A model generated the notes under the pieces. That model had not been told where the DNA came from. It worked only from the letters and a program-made list of their open reading frames with translations, and searched no databases. The translations under genes were made by a program, and so were the position numbers. A stretch of DNA of 64,000 nucleotides from Nonomuraea montanisoli (GTDB taxonomy: Bacteria > Actinomycetota > Actinomycetes > Streptosporangiales > Streptosporangiaceae): positions 434,001 through 498,000 of the forward strand of contig NZ_JABWGN010000004.1 in assembly GCF_013363975.1 (NCBI RefSeq). The letters are read 5' to 3'. Within the stretch, counting starts at the first letter, position 1, and every line of letters starts with the position of its first letter. This document shows positions 29,149 to 37,437 of this stretch, piece after piece.

Positions 29149-29703
29149 GTGGTGGTTTCGAGGATGCCGGGAATCGCGATGGTCGTGCTGGACATGCTGA
29201 ACCCGTACGACCACGAGGACGCCGACCGGCTCGTGCAGGGAGTGGAGCCGATCGTGCCCAGGCTGGCCGAGCTGGCCGGCCGGGCGCACCGGCGCGACGA
29301 CGTGGAGCTGATCTACGTCAACGACAACTACGGCGACTTCACCGCCACCCGCGAGGACCTGGTGGCGCGGGCGCTGAAGGGACGCCGGCCCGACCTGGTG
29401 CGGCCGGTCGTGCCGCCGCGCACCGCGGCGTTCCTCACCAAGGCGCGCCACAGCGCCTTCTACGGCACGCCCCTGGACCACCTGCTGCGGCAGAGGGGCA
29501 TCGGCACCGTGATCCTGACCGGGCAGGTGACCGAGCAGTGCGTGCTGTACAGCGCGCTGGACGCGTACGTGCGGGAGTTCGGGGTGGTGGTGCCGCCGGA
29601 CTGCGTGGCGCCGGTTCACGGGGATCTCGGCCGGGCCGCGCTGCGCATGATGGAGCGCAACATGTCGGCCGAGATCGTCCCGGCGCGCCGCCTCCTGACG
29701 TAG
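29149..29703 (+). CDS. Isochorismatase-family cysteine hydrolase
   Basis: A 184-residue alpha/beta hydrolase with the Asp-Lys-Cys triad: Asp in MVVLDMLNPY, Lys in LTKARHSAFYGT and Cys in GQVTEQCVLYSALDAYV. Family members hydrolyse isochorismate, nicotinamide or N-carbamoyl amides. The GTG at 29149 gives 184 residues; an ATG at 29164 would give 179, and neither has a well-spaced ribosome site. It follows the epimerase by 15 bp and may be co-transcribed. A link to carbamoyl chemistry is possible but speculative. Confidence 0.85.
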   Translation: MVVSRMPGIAMVVLDMLNPYDHEDADRLVQGVEPIVPRLAELAGRAHRRDDVELIYVNDNYGDFTATREDLVARALKGRRPDLVRPVVPPRTAAFLTKARHSAFYGTPLDHLLRQRGIGTVILTGQVTEQCVLYSALDAYVREFGVVVPPDCVAPVHGDLGRAALRMMERNMSAEIVPARRLLT

Positions 29704-29745
29704 GGGCCGGAGAGCCCGGTCAGGGGGCGGCGCCCGTGGCCTTCG

Positions 29746-30969
29746 TCAGAGGGCGACGCCGAGGAGCGCGTCGGCCAGGTCGCGGACCAGGCCGGGCGCG
29801 CCGGTGTCGGCGCCCTCGCCGGCCAGCGCCTCGTCGGCCCAGGCGTCGATCGCGGCCAGCGCGCCCGGCGCGTCGAGGTCGTCGGCCAGCCGCTCGCGCA
29901 CCCGCGCCAGCACGTCGCCGGCGGGCGGTCCCGACGGGAGCGCCACCGCCTCGCGCCAGCGGGCCAGCCGCCGCTCCGCCTCGGCCATCAGCTCCGTGGT
30001 GTACTCCCAGTCGGAGCGGTAGTGGTGGGCCAGCAGGACCAGCCGGATCGCCATCGGGTCGCGCTCCTGGCGCAGCCGCGAGACGAACACGAGGTTGCCC
30101 TTGGACTTCGACATCTTCTCGCCGTCGAGGGCGACCATGCCGGCGTGGGTGTAGAACTTGGCGAACGGCCACTCGCCGGTCGCCGCGTGCCCCTCGGAGG
30201 CGCCGCACTCGTGGTGCGGGAAGATCAGGTCGGAGCCGCCGCCGGCCACGTCGTAGCCGGCGCCCAGGTGGTCGAGCGCGATGGCCGTGCACTCGATGTG
30301 CCAGCCGGGACGGCCCCGGCCCAGCGGCGAGTCCCAGGCCGGCTCGCCCGGCCGCTCGGCCCGCCACAGCAGCCAGTCGAGGGGGTGGCGCTTGCCCGGC
30401 CGCTCGGGGTCGCCGCCCCGCTCGGCGAACAGCTCCAGCATCTGCTGCTCGCCGTAGCCGGACACCTGGCCGAACTTCGGGGCGTCGGCCGAGCTGAAGT
30501 AGACGTCGCCGTCCAGCCCGTAGGTGACGCCCTTGGCCGACAGGGCCTCGATCAGCCCGGCGACGCGGCCGACGACCTCGGTGACGCCGACGTACTCGCG
30601 GGGCGGCAGGATGCGCAGGGCCTCCATGTCCGTGCGGAACAGCTCGATCTCCCGCTCGGCCAGCTCCTGCCAGGGGACGCCGGTCTTCTCGGCGCGCTCC
30701 AGGAGCGGGTCGTCCACGTCGGTGGTGTTCTGTGTGTAGTGGACGTCAAGGCCGCCGTCGCGCCACACCCGGCCGACCAGGTCGAAGGCGAGGTACGTGT
30801 TGGCATGCCCGAGGTGCGTGGCGTCGTACGGGGTGATGCCGCACACGTACATGCGGGCCGTGGGACCCGGCTCGGTCGGGCGTACCTGCCCGGTCGCCGT
30901 GTCGTGGAGCCGCAGAGGGACGCTCTGACCGGGCAGTTCGGGGATGTTCGGGGCGGACCACGATCTCAT
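29746..30969 (-). CDS. mshC: Cysteine:1D-myo-inosityl 2-amino-2-deoxy-alpha-D-glucopyranoside ligase
   Basis: A 407-residue class-I cysteinyl-tRNA-synthetase homologue: HIGH-like THLGHANTY (51-59), KMSKS (285-289) and Zn ligands C43, C227 and H252. The C-terminal anticodon-binding region is short, and the N-terminus ([19 protein letters not shown]) is typical of MshC rather than CysS. It uses ATP to join cysteine to GlcN-inositol in mycothiol synthesis. It starts a minus-strand run with the next four genes reading the same way, though 10-bp to 40-bp gaps separate some. Confidence 0.96.
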   Translation of the reverse strand: MRSWSAPNIPELPGQSVPLRLHDTATGQVRPTEPGPTARMYVCGITPYDATHLGHANTYLAFDLVGRVWRDGGLDVHYTQNTTDVDDPLLERAEKTGVPWQELAEREIELFRTDMEALRILPPREYVGVTEVVGRVAGLIEALSAKGVTYGLDGDVYFSSADAPKFGQVSGYGEQQMLELFAERGGDPERPGKRHPLDWLLWRAERPGEPAWDSPLGRGRPGWHIECTAIALDHLGAGYDVAGGGSDLIFPHHECGASEGHAATGEWPFAKFYTHAGMVALDGEKMSKSKGNLVFVSRLRQERDPMAIRLVLLAHHYRSDWEYTTELMAEAERRLARWREAVALPSGPPAGDVLARVRERLADDLDAPGALAAIDAWADEALAGEGADTGAPGLVRDLADALLGVAL

Positions 30970-30979
30970 GGCTTTGAGC

Positions 30980-31678
30980 CTATCTGTCCCGCTCGGCGGT
31001 CAGGTCGGTGAAGTCGTACGTCACGTCGTCGCGGGCCAGCGTGACCCGCATCGCCGACAGCGACGTGAGGACCTTGCCGTCGGGCGTCTCGTGGCGGACG
31101 AGCAGCGACTCGGGGTCGGCGGAGGGCGCCTCCTCGCCGGGGACGCGCCAGTCGCCGGCGCGGAAGCGGGGCAGGTTGGCCACGACGCGGGGGTGGGCGG
31201 GGTCGAGTCCCGCCCCGTTGACGATCATGTTGATGCCGTCGGGCACGGGGGTGACGGTCAGCCGCTCGCCGTCCCAGCCGGCCAGCCGCGCTCCCGGCGG
31301 CTCGGCGAGCAGCAGGTAGAAGGGGTCGTACACGGTGAGGTCGGCCCGCGACAGGCTCGCCTCCGCGGGGGCGCCGGCGGGCAGCGGGTCTCCCGGCAGG
31401 GTGCCGGTGGCGGCGGCGCGCAGGGCCAGGTCGCCGCGGGAGACCCGGGTGTCCTCGGGGGCCGTGCAGCCGCAGCCGTTGAGCAGGGCGGCGGCGCGGC
31501 GGGCGGCCGGGTGGACCGCCAGCCAGGTGCCGCCCGCCTTGAGGTCACGGCCGCCGATCACGCCGGGGTAGCGCTCGGGCCAGTGCTCCCCCGGCCCCTC
31601 CCAGGGCCGGTCGGCGTACTCGTCGCGCACGAACAGGAGTGTGAGGGGCCACCCTGTCTTCACGATCACGGTGCACAT
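30980..31678 (-). CDS. TANGO2/NRDE-family protein
   Basis: A 232-residue protein. The N-terminus MCTVIVKTG places a Cys at position 2, and the internal NRDE region is varied to [31 protein letters not shown] follows. These fit the NRDE/TANGO2 family, which resembles Ntn hydrolases and has no settled biochemical role in bacteria. Cys2 could be a nucleophile after Met removal. Its stop lies 10 bp upstream of the mshC start on the same strand, so co-transcription is likely. Confidence 0.82.
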   Translation of the reverse strand: MCTVIVKTGWPLTLLFVRDEYADRPWEGPGEHWPERYPGVIGGRDLKAGGTWLAVHPAARRAAALLNGCGCTAPEDTRVSRGDLALRAAATGTLPGDPLPAGAPAEASLSRADLTVYDPFYLLLAEPPGARLAGWDGERLTVTPVPDGINMIVNGAGLDPAHPRVVANLPRFRAGDWRVPGEEAPSADPESLLVRHETPDGKVLTSLSAMRVTLARDDVTYDFTDLTAERDR

Positions 31679-31717
31679 GGGGCACAGCGTAGTAGCTCTA
31701 TGTCGTAGTAAATGCCT

Positions 31718-32482
31718 TTAGATCGGCGGCCAGGGGATGGCAGGCCAGTCCTCCGACGGCGACGGGTGGACGCCGGTGTCGAGCAGCCGCCTGACGCGCT
31801 GCCAGGTCGCCTCCACCTCCGCCTGGGTCAGCAGCTCGCGCAGCCGGCGCCCGAGCGCGCCCGACTCCAGCTCGCGCTCCAGCTTGGCGAGCACGGCGAC
31901 GGCCTCGCGCGCCAGGGGCTTGCCGCGCCACTGCCACAGCACGGTGCGCAGTTTGTCCTCGGCGGCGAAGCAGACGCCGTGGTCGACCCCGTACACGTGG
32001 CCGGTGGGCAGCGGCAGCAGGTGGCCGCCCTTGCGGTCGGCGTTGTTGACCACCGCGTCGAAGACCGCCATGCGGCGCACCACCGGGTTGCGGCTGCGCA
32101 CCAGCCGCATGAGGTCGATCTCGCGCTCGGTGTCGATCCAGAGCTGGCACATGCCGGGGCCGAACGGGCCGTCGCGGTAGACGGTGGGCGGCACGATCTG
32201 CCAGCCGGTCGCCTGGGACACCTCGAAGGCCGCCACCTCGCGCGCCGCCAGCGTGCCGTCGGGGAAGTCCCACAGCGGCCGTTCGCCGCGCACCGGCTTG
32301 TAGACGCACGCGACGGTGCTCCCGGCGAGCGTGACGGAGCAGTAGAGGGTCAGGTTGGTCGCCTCGACCAGGCGGCCCACCACGTCCAGGCGGCCGTCAC
32401 GGAGGAGCTTCAGCGCCCTCTCGTCGTCCATGACCGGCGTGTGCGAGTGCCTGACGGCGGGCTCGCTCTCCGGGGCGCTCAT
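31718..32482 (-). CDS. SCO1664-family protein with PI3/4-kinase-like fold
   Basis: A 254-residue protein of the conserved actinobacterial SCO1664 family. It has kinase-like elements: K62 in VACVYKPVRGERP, the catalytic loop FDAVVNNADRKGGH (D142, N147, D149) and a metal-binding DHG (167-169) in YGVDHGVCF. These parallel phosphatidylinositol 3/4-kinase motifs, so it may be an active small-molecule or protein kinase. Its start overlaps the DUF3090 gene stop (ATGA). The substrate is unknown. Confidence 0.85.
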   Translation of the reverse strand: MSAPESEPAVRHSHTPVMDDERALKLLRDGRLDVVGRLVEATNLTLYCSVTLAGSTVACVYKPVRGERPLWDFPDGTLAAREVAAFEVSQATGWQIVPPTVYRDGPFGPGMCQLWIDTEREIDLMRLVRSRNPVVRRMAVFDAVVNNADRKGGHLLPLPTGHVYGVDHGVCFAAEDKLRTVLWQWRGKPLAREAVAVLAKLERELESGALGRRLRELLTQAEVEATWQRVRRLLDTGVHPSPSEDWPAIPWPPI

Positions 32483-33027
32483 GAAGCCGCCTCACCCCCG
32501 CGGTAGCCGTTGAGCCGGACACAGATGTGCCCCTCGGCGTCGAGGGGCTGGCCGCACAGGGGGCAGGGTGGCCTGCCCGCGGCGACGAGGCGCAAGGCCC
32601 GTGCGGTGAAGGCCCGCGCGGCCCCGGCGCTGATGCGGACCCGCAGCACGGCGGGCTCGGGCGCGTCGAGGTCCTCGTCGTCGACCATCTCCTGCGCCTC
32701 GATCACCACCTGCGAGGTCTCGGGGTCCCACGCGAGCGCCATGGTGCCCACCCGGAAGTCCTCGGCCAGCGGGACGTCGAGAGGGGCTTCGTCGGTGAGC
32801 TCGGCGGGCGCCAGGGCCGGCACGTGAGCGGTGCCCCCGCTGCGCCGCAGCACCTCGTCGAGCAACTCGTCGAGCCTGCCCGCGAGCGCGGCGACCTGCA
32901 GCTTCTCCAGCGCGACCGTGGTCAGTCTGCCCTCGGCTCTGGCCTGCAGAAAGAAGGCTCGGGCGCCCGGTTGCCCCAGGGCACCGGCCACGAACCTCTC
33001 TGGTGGGTCGTAGTCGAAGACCGGCAT
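32479..33027 (-). CDS. DUF3090 family protein
   Basis: A 182-residue protein matching the DUF3090 family: VFDYDPPERFVAGALGQPG start, FFLQARAEGRLTTVALEK, and a C-terminal zinc-ribbon-like stretch CPLCGQPLDAEGHIC. It is coupled to the SCO1664-family gene and preceded by the phosphomutase gene. This three-gene module is conserved near mshC in actinobacteria, but its chemistry is not described to my knowledge. Confidence 0.88.
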   Translation of the reverse strand: MPVFDYDPPERFVAGALGQPGARAFFLQARAEGRLTTVALEKLQVAALAGRLDELLDEVLRRSGGTAHVPALAPAELTDEAPLDVPLAEDFRVGTMALAWDPETSQVVIEAQEMVDDEDLDAPEPAVLRVRISAGAARAFTARALRLVAAGRPPCPLCGQPLDAEGHICVRLNGYRGGEAAS

Positions 33028-33036
33028 AGCCTGACC

Positions 33037-33723
33037 TTACGTGGTCCCGGGTCCGCCGCCGACGGCGGCATCGCTCCCGGTGATGTTTTCTCCCCCGTCT
33101 TTCTCCTCCGAATCCTCGGGGAGCCGCAATTCCCCCATATCGTTAAGCCTGAGGAGAAAGGGACGCAAGGGAGCATAGCGAATCACTGTGAGCGCCGCAG
33201 GATCTGCCGTTATCCGCTGAAACTGGTCAAGGTGAAGGCCCAGCGCATCGGCCACGATCGCCTTGATCACGTCGCCGTGGCTGCACACGAGGTAGACACC
33301 CTTCTCCCCCACGCGCGCGTTCCACTCCCGGACCGCCGCCACCGCCCGGTGCTGCACGTCCGCCAGCGGCTCACCGCCGGGGAAGACCGCCGCGCTCGGA
33401 TGGGCCTGCACGACCCGCCACAGCGGCTCCTTGGCCAGCTCCTCCAGCGGGCGGCCGGTCCAGCCGCCGTAGCCGCACTCCACGAACCGCTCGTCGGTCT
33501 TCACGGCCATGCCGCGCCCCTCGGCGACGGCCGTCGCGGTCTCCACGCACCGCTCCAGCGGGCTGGAGACCACCGCGTCCAGCCGCACGCCGGCGATGCG
33601 CCCGGCCAGCGCGCCGGCCTGCCGCCGTCCCTCCTCGCTCAGATGAACTCCCGGTGTACGGCCGGCCAGGACGGGCCCCGTGAGGGCGGTGAGGCCGTGG
33701 CGGGCCAGAAGCAGCGTGGTCAC
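33037..33723 (-). CDS. Histidine phosphatase family protein (MSMEG_4193-type phosphomutase)
   Basis: A 228-residue phosphoglycerate-mutase-fold enzyme: LLLARHGLTALTGP (RHG with the phospho-His), AVVSSPLERCVETA, FVECGYGGWTGRPLEEL and CSHGDVIKAIV (second catalytic His). The GTG at 33723 gives the usual family start (VVTTLLLARHG less one residue); a longer frame to 33789 overlaps the neighbouring divergent gene. It is the first gene of the SCO1664/DUF3090 module. Confidence 0.9.
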   Translation of the reverse strand: MTTLLLARHGLTALTGPVLAGRTPGVHLSEEGRRQAGALAGRIAGVRLDAVVSSPLERCVETATAVAEGRGMAVKTDERFVECGYGGWTGRPLEELAKEPLWRVVQAHPSAAVFPGGEPLADVQHRAVAAVREWNARVGEKGVYLVCSHGDVIKAIVADALGLHLDQFQRITADPAALTVIRYAPLRPFLLRLNDMGELRLPEDSEEKDGGENITGSDAAVGGGPGTT

Positions 33724-33787
33724 GACCCAAGTGTCGCAGGCGTGGATCACGGCTTTTCCGCGGCCCGGACGGTACCCTTTCGGGACC

Positions 33788-34735
33788 ATGCAGCAGCGCT
33801 ATGTCGGCCGAAGCGGCCTGTCGGTGTCCCGGCTGGGGCTCGGCACGATGACCTGGGGGCGTGACACCGACGCCGACGAGGCCTCGGCGCAGCTTCGCAC
33901 CTTCGTGGACGCGGGGGGCACGCTCGTCGACACGGCCGACGTCTACACCGGCGGCGACGCCGAGCGCCTGCTCGGCCGGCTGCTGCGCGACCAGGTGCCC
34001 CGCTCCGAGCTGGTGATCTCGACCAAGGCCGTGGTGACGCCGCTCGGCCGCCGCCCGCGCGACGCCTCCCGCCGCCATCTCGTGGCCGCCGTGGACGCGT
34101 CGCTGGCCCGCCTCGGCGTCGACCACGTCGACCTGTGGCAGCTCCACACCTATGACGACGAGGTGCCGCTGGAGGAGACCCTGGCCGCGCTCGACGCGAT
34201 CGTCTCCTCCGGCCGGGCCGTCTACGCGGGCGTGTGCGACTACGCCGGCTGGCAGCTCGCCGCCGCGGCCGTCGCCCAGCGCTGCGTGCCCGGCCGCGTG
34301 CCGATCGTCTCGGCCCAGGCCGAGTACTCCCTGCTGGCGCGCGAGCCGGAGCGGGAGCTGCTGCCGGCCGCCGAGCACGTGGGGGCCGGGGTGCTGGCCT
34401 GGTCGCCGCTCGGGCGGGGGGTGCTGACCGGCAAGTACCGCACCGGCATCCCGGCCGACTCGCGGGCCGCCACGCCGCACTTCGCCGACTTCGTCCGGCC
34501 GTACCTCGACGACCGCTGCCGGTCGGTGGTGGAGTCGGTGATGACGGCCGCCGACGGGCTCGGCGTCTCGCCGCTGGCGGTGGCGCTGTCGTGGGTGCGC
34601 GACCAGCCGGGCGTGGCCTCGGCCATCGTGGGGGCCCGTACGCGGGGGCAGCTCGCGGGCATCCTGGCGGCCGAGGAGGTCGTGCTTCCCCGGGAGATCC
34701 GCGAGGCCCTGGACGACGTGTCCTCCCCGGACTGA
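33788..34735 (+). CDS. Aldo/keto reductase
   Basis: A 315-residue AKR-superfamily oxidoreductase: GRSGLSVSRLGLGTMTWG, catalytic Asp-Tyr region VDTADVYTGGDAERLLG, Lys in VISTKAVV and the HVDLWQLHTYD motif carrying the catalytic His. NADPH-binding residues follow near AIVGARTRGQL. It reduces a carbonyl compound; the substrate is not evident. The ATG at 33788 is 64 bp from the divergent phosphomutase start, so the short gap should hold promoters for both. Confidence 0.92.
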   Translation: MQQRYVGRSGLSVSRLGLGTMTWGRDTDADEASAQLRTFVDAGGTLVDTADVYTGGDAERLLGRLLRDQVPRSELVISTKAVVTPLGRRPRDASRRHLVAAVDASLARLGVDHVDLWQLHTYDDEVPLEETLAALDAIVSSGRAVYAGVCDYAGWQLAAAAVAQRCVPGRVPIVSAQAEYSLLAREPERELLPAAEHVGAGVLAWSPLGRGVLTGKYRTGIPADSRAATPHFADFVRPYLDDRCRSVVESVMTAADGLGVSPLAVALSWVRDQPGVASAIVGARTRGQLAGILAAEEVVLPREIREALDDVSSPD

Positions 34736-34742
34736 CACGGGT

Positions 34743-34780
34743 GTCGCGGGCCGTTCAGAAAGTCGCGGGCCGTTCAGAAA
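34743..34780. repeat. Two exact 19-bp tandem repeats
   Basis: GTCGCGGGCCGTTCAGAAA occurs twice in a row (34743-34761, 34762-34780) just after the aldo/keto reductase stop, in the 182-bp gap before the secreted-protein gene. The rest of the gap (34781-34917) is AT-richer and probably holds that gene's promoter. Confidence 0.85.
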
Positions 34781-34917
34781 ACCGGACGAAAAGAACCGGA
34801 GTCGGGCTCGCGTATCACTACTCGATACCGAATCGCAACTTTGGCGGTAAACACCTGCGTCTCGGCGGCGATGTCCGTAAAGATTTCATCCAAGGCGATG
34901 CGGGAGGGGACGAATCG

Positions 34918-35820
34918 ATGGGGAGCAGGACCGCTGGGTCGGCCGGCGTCCTGGCGACGGCACTGGCGGCGACCGCGGTCACCGTGGCCCTCATTGTGCC
35001 CGTCGCCGGACCGGCCGCGGCCGACGACTGTCCCAAGGGGGACGGCTTACTCGGCGGCGTGACGGGCACGGTCTGCGACACGGTCGGCAAGGTCACCGGC
35101 ACCGTCGACAACGTGACCGGCGGCAAGGCCAAGGGCCTGACGGACAAGGTGGACGACACCACGGGCAAGGTGCTCGGCAAGGTGGGCGAGGCCGTGCCCA
35201 CGGTCAGGCCCGGCCAGGGCAGGAAGAACGACCCGGACCCCACGCCGACCACCAGGGACACGCTGCTGCCCACGACGCTGGGCGACGTGTGCCTGCCGGT
35301 GCTGGCCTGCGACGACCAGAGCGTCCGCGACGACGGCCCGACGCCCGGCCCGAGCGCCACCGCCCTGTCGCCCGCGCAGCGGCGCACGGCGCAGCCCGGG
35401 CTGCCCACCCGCTCCGGCACGGCCCGGCAGCGCAAGGACGACGACAAGCACCCCACGGCGACCCCCACGGCCGGGCCCACCCGCTCCGCCACGCAGCCGG
35501 ACAGCCAGCCGTACCTCCTGGACACCAAGCAGGAGCGGATCAGCGAGGAACCGGCGGCCGACCCGGAGGAGCCGCGCATCGACCTGCTCTGGCCGCACCC
35601 CCTCGTGCGCGACCTGACGGCGCCGCTGCACGACCAGCAGATCGTACGGCCGAGCACCCCCGCCTCCGACGTGCTGGGAACGGCGCTGACGGTCATGCTG
35701 CTGCTGTCGGCGGTGGCGGCGACGCGGGTGGTGCAGCAGCGGCGGCACCGCTCGGACCAGCCCGACTCGATCCCGTTCGAGCCGTCGACGGCCGCCAACG
35801 GCCGCCACCGCCTCGCCTGA
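34918..35820 (+). CDS. Secreted, membrane-anchored protein of unknown function
   Basis: A 300-residue protein with a signal peptide (ATALAATAVTVALIVPVAG, cleavage near AAADD), a repetitive Gly/Thr/Val/Lys region (GKVTGTVDNVTGGKAKGLTD), a long Pro/Thr/Ser-rich low-complexity stalk and a C-terminal membrane helix (TALTVMLLLSAVAATRVV) followed by a basic tail. There is no LPXTG, so it is probably held by the helix. Cys pairs in DDCPKGD and VCDTVGK, and in VCLPVLACDD, could form disulfides. The ATG at 34918 has GGGAGGGGA upstream. I do not recognise a domain. Confidence 0.78.
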   Translation: MGSRTAGSAGVLATALAATAVTVALIVPVAGPAAADDCPKGDGLLGGVTGTVCDTVGKVTGTVDNVTGGKAKGLTDKVDDTTGKVLGKVGEAVPTVRPGQGRKNDPDPTPTTRDTLLPTTLGDVCLPVLACDDQSVRDDGPTPGPSATALSPAQRRTAQPGLPTRSGTARQRKDDDKHPTATPTAGPTRSATQPDSQPYLLDTKQERISEEPAADPEEPRIDLLWPHPLVRDLTAPLHDQQIVRPSTPASDVLGTALTVMLLLSAVAATRVVQQRRHRSDQPDSIPFEPSTAANGRHRLA

Positions 35821-35843
35821 GCCGCCCGCCGGCCGATCCCGGG

Positions 35844-35884
35844 AAAAAGCCGAGCCCGGCCGCGCTGCGGTCAGCGGGCCGGGC
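35844..35884 (-). terminator. Rho-independent terminator of the fabG-inhA operon
   Basis: Read on the minus strand: a strong stem (8 bp GCCCGGCC/GGCCGGGC plus 5 bp CGCTG/CAGCG, one bulge, CGGT-type tetraloop; 35854-35884) is followed by CTCGGC and a TTTTT run (35844-35848). It lies 20 bp after the inhA stop. Confidence 0.85.
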
Positions 35885-35904
35885 GTGGAAGGGGTGACGA
35901 GGCG

Positions 35905-36669
35905 TCAGGCGCCGATCGCGTGGACCCCGCCGTCGACGTGGACGATCTCGCCCGTCGTCGCCGGGAACCAGTCGGACATCAGCGCGAGGCACGCCTTGGC
36001 GGCCGGCACCGTGTCGGACAGGTCCCAGCCGAGCGGCGCCTTCTCCGGCCAGCTGTCCTCGAACTCCTTGAAGCCGGGGATCGACTTGGCCGCCATCGTG
36101 CGCAGCGGACCGGCCGCGACGAGGTTGACCCGGATGCCCTGCTTGCCCAGGTCGCGGGCGAGGTAGCGGGAGGCGGACTCCAGGCCGGCCTTGGCCACGC
36201 CCATCCAGTCGTAGACCGGCCACGCCTTGGTGGCGTCGAAGTCGAGGCCCACGACCGCGCCGCCCTCCTTCATCAGCGGCAGGCAGGCCACCGCGAGCGA
36301 CTTGAAGGAGTACGTGGACACGTGCAGGGCGGTCGAGACGTCCTCCCACGTGGTGTTGAGGAAGTTGCCGCCGAGCGCGGTCTGCGGGGCGAAGCCGATG
36401 GAGTGGACGACCCCGTCGAGGCCGTCGACGTGCTCGCCGACCCGGGCGGCCAGCGTGTCGAGGTGCTCGGTGTTCTGCACGTCGAGCTCCAGCACCGGCG
36501 CGGGCTGCGGCAGCCGCTTGGCGATGCGCTCGACCAGGCTGAGCCGGCCGAAGCCGGTGAGCACCACGGTGGCGCCCTCCTCCTGGGCCAGCTTGGCGAC
36601 CGAGAACGCGATGGAGGCGTCGGTCAGCACGCCCGTCACGAGGATCCGCTTGCCTTCGAGAATGCCCAC
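35905..36669 (-). CDS. fabI: Enoyl-[acyl-carrier-protein] reductase (NADH)
   Basis: A 254-residue InhA/FabI-type SDR: GILEGKRILVTGVLTDASIA with the family's unusual cofactor loop, VVHSIGFAPQ, and the catalytic Y153...K160 in PVYDWMGVAK, as in mycobacterial InhA (YxxxMxxxK). It reduces trans-2-enoyl-ACP in type II fatty acid synthesis. It is one base-step downstream of fabG, mirroring mabA-inhA. FabI is the isoniazid/triclosan target family, so the product would be essential in most relatives. Confidence 0.95.
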   Translation of the reverse strand: MGILEGKRILVTGVLTDASIAFSVAKLAQEEGATVVLTGFGRLSLVERIAKRLPQPAPVLELDVQNTEHLDTLAARVGEHVDGLDGVVHSIGFAPQTALGGNFLNTTWEDVSTALHVSTYSFKSLAVACLPLMKEGGAVVGLDFDATKAWPVYDWMGVAKAGLESASRYLARDLGKQGIRVNLVAAGPLRTMAAKSIPGFKEFEDSWPEKAPLGWDLSDTVPAAKACLALMSDWFPATTGEIVHVDGGVHAIGA

Positions 36670-36670
36670 G

Positions 36671-37366
36671 TCAGTGCCCCATTCCGAGTCCGCCGTCGAC
36701 CGGGATCACGGCCCCGGTGATGTAGGAGGCGTCGTCGCCGGCCAGGAAGCGGACGACGCGCGCGACCTCGCCCGGCGACGCCTGCCGCCCGAGCGGGATG
36801 TTCTTGATGATGGCCTCCTCGTCCAGGCCGGCCGTCATGTCGGTCTGGACGAAGCCGGGTGCGACCACGTTGACCGTGATGCCGCGCGAGCCGTACTCGC
36901 GCGCCATGGAGCGGCCGAACCCGATGAGGCCGGCCTTGGAGGCGGCGTAGTTGGTCTGGCCGGCGGAGCCGAGCAGGGCGACGACCGAGGAGACGAGGAT
37001 GACGCGCCCGCGCTTGAGCTTCATCATCGGCCGGATGGCCCGCTTGGCGACCCGGTAGGCCCCGGTGAGGTTGGCGTCGATGACGTCGGTGAAGGTGTCC
37101 TCCTTCATCATCGCCAGCAGGGTGTCCTTGGTGATGCCGGCGTTGGCCACCAGCACCTCGACCGGGCCCTGCTCGGCCTCCACCTTCTCGAAGGCGGCCT
37201 CGACGTCGTCCATGCTGGTCACGTCGCACCGGACGCCGAACAGCCCCTCCGGGGGCTCTCCCGAACGGTAGGTGACCGCGACGGCGTCGCCGGCCGCGGC
37301 TAGTTCACGGGCGATCGCGAGGCCGATGCCGCGATTGCCCCCGGTGACGAGTACAGAGCGTGCCAT
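36671..37366 (-). CDS. fabG: 3-oxoacyl-[acyl-carrier-protein] reductase
   Basis: A 231-residue SDR of the MabA/FabG1 type: LVTGGNRGIGLAIARELAA, VLVANAGITKD, Ser in VILVSSVVAL and NYAASKAGLIGF (YxxxK). It reduces 3-oxoacyl-ACP with NADPH. It is followed after one base by inhA on the same strand, and shares the terminator at 35844-35884. The 71-bp divergent gap to the TldD gene should contain both promoters. Confidence 0.95.
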   Translation of the reverse strand: MARSVLVTGGNRGIGLAIARELAAAGDAVAVTYRSGEPPEGLFGVRCDVTSMDDVEAAFEKVEAEQGPVEVLVANAGITKDTLLAMMKEDTFTDVIDANLTGAYRVAKRAIRPMMKLKRGRVILVSSVVALLGSAGQTNYAASKAGLIGFGRSMAREYGSRGITVNVVAPGFVQTDMTAGLDEEAIIKNIPLGRQASPGEVARVVRFLAGDDASYITGAVIPVDGGLGMGH

Positions 37367-37437
37367 GAGACCTGACGCTATCCCCTACCGGCGGGTATCC
37401 GCTTGTCCGGGCCAGACAAGATCACAGGGTTAGGATC

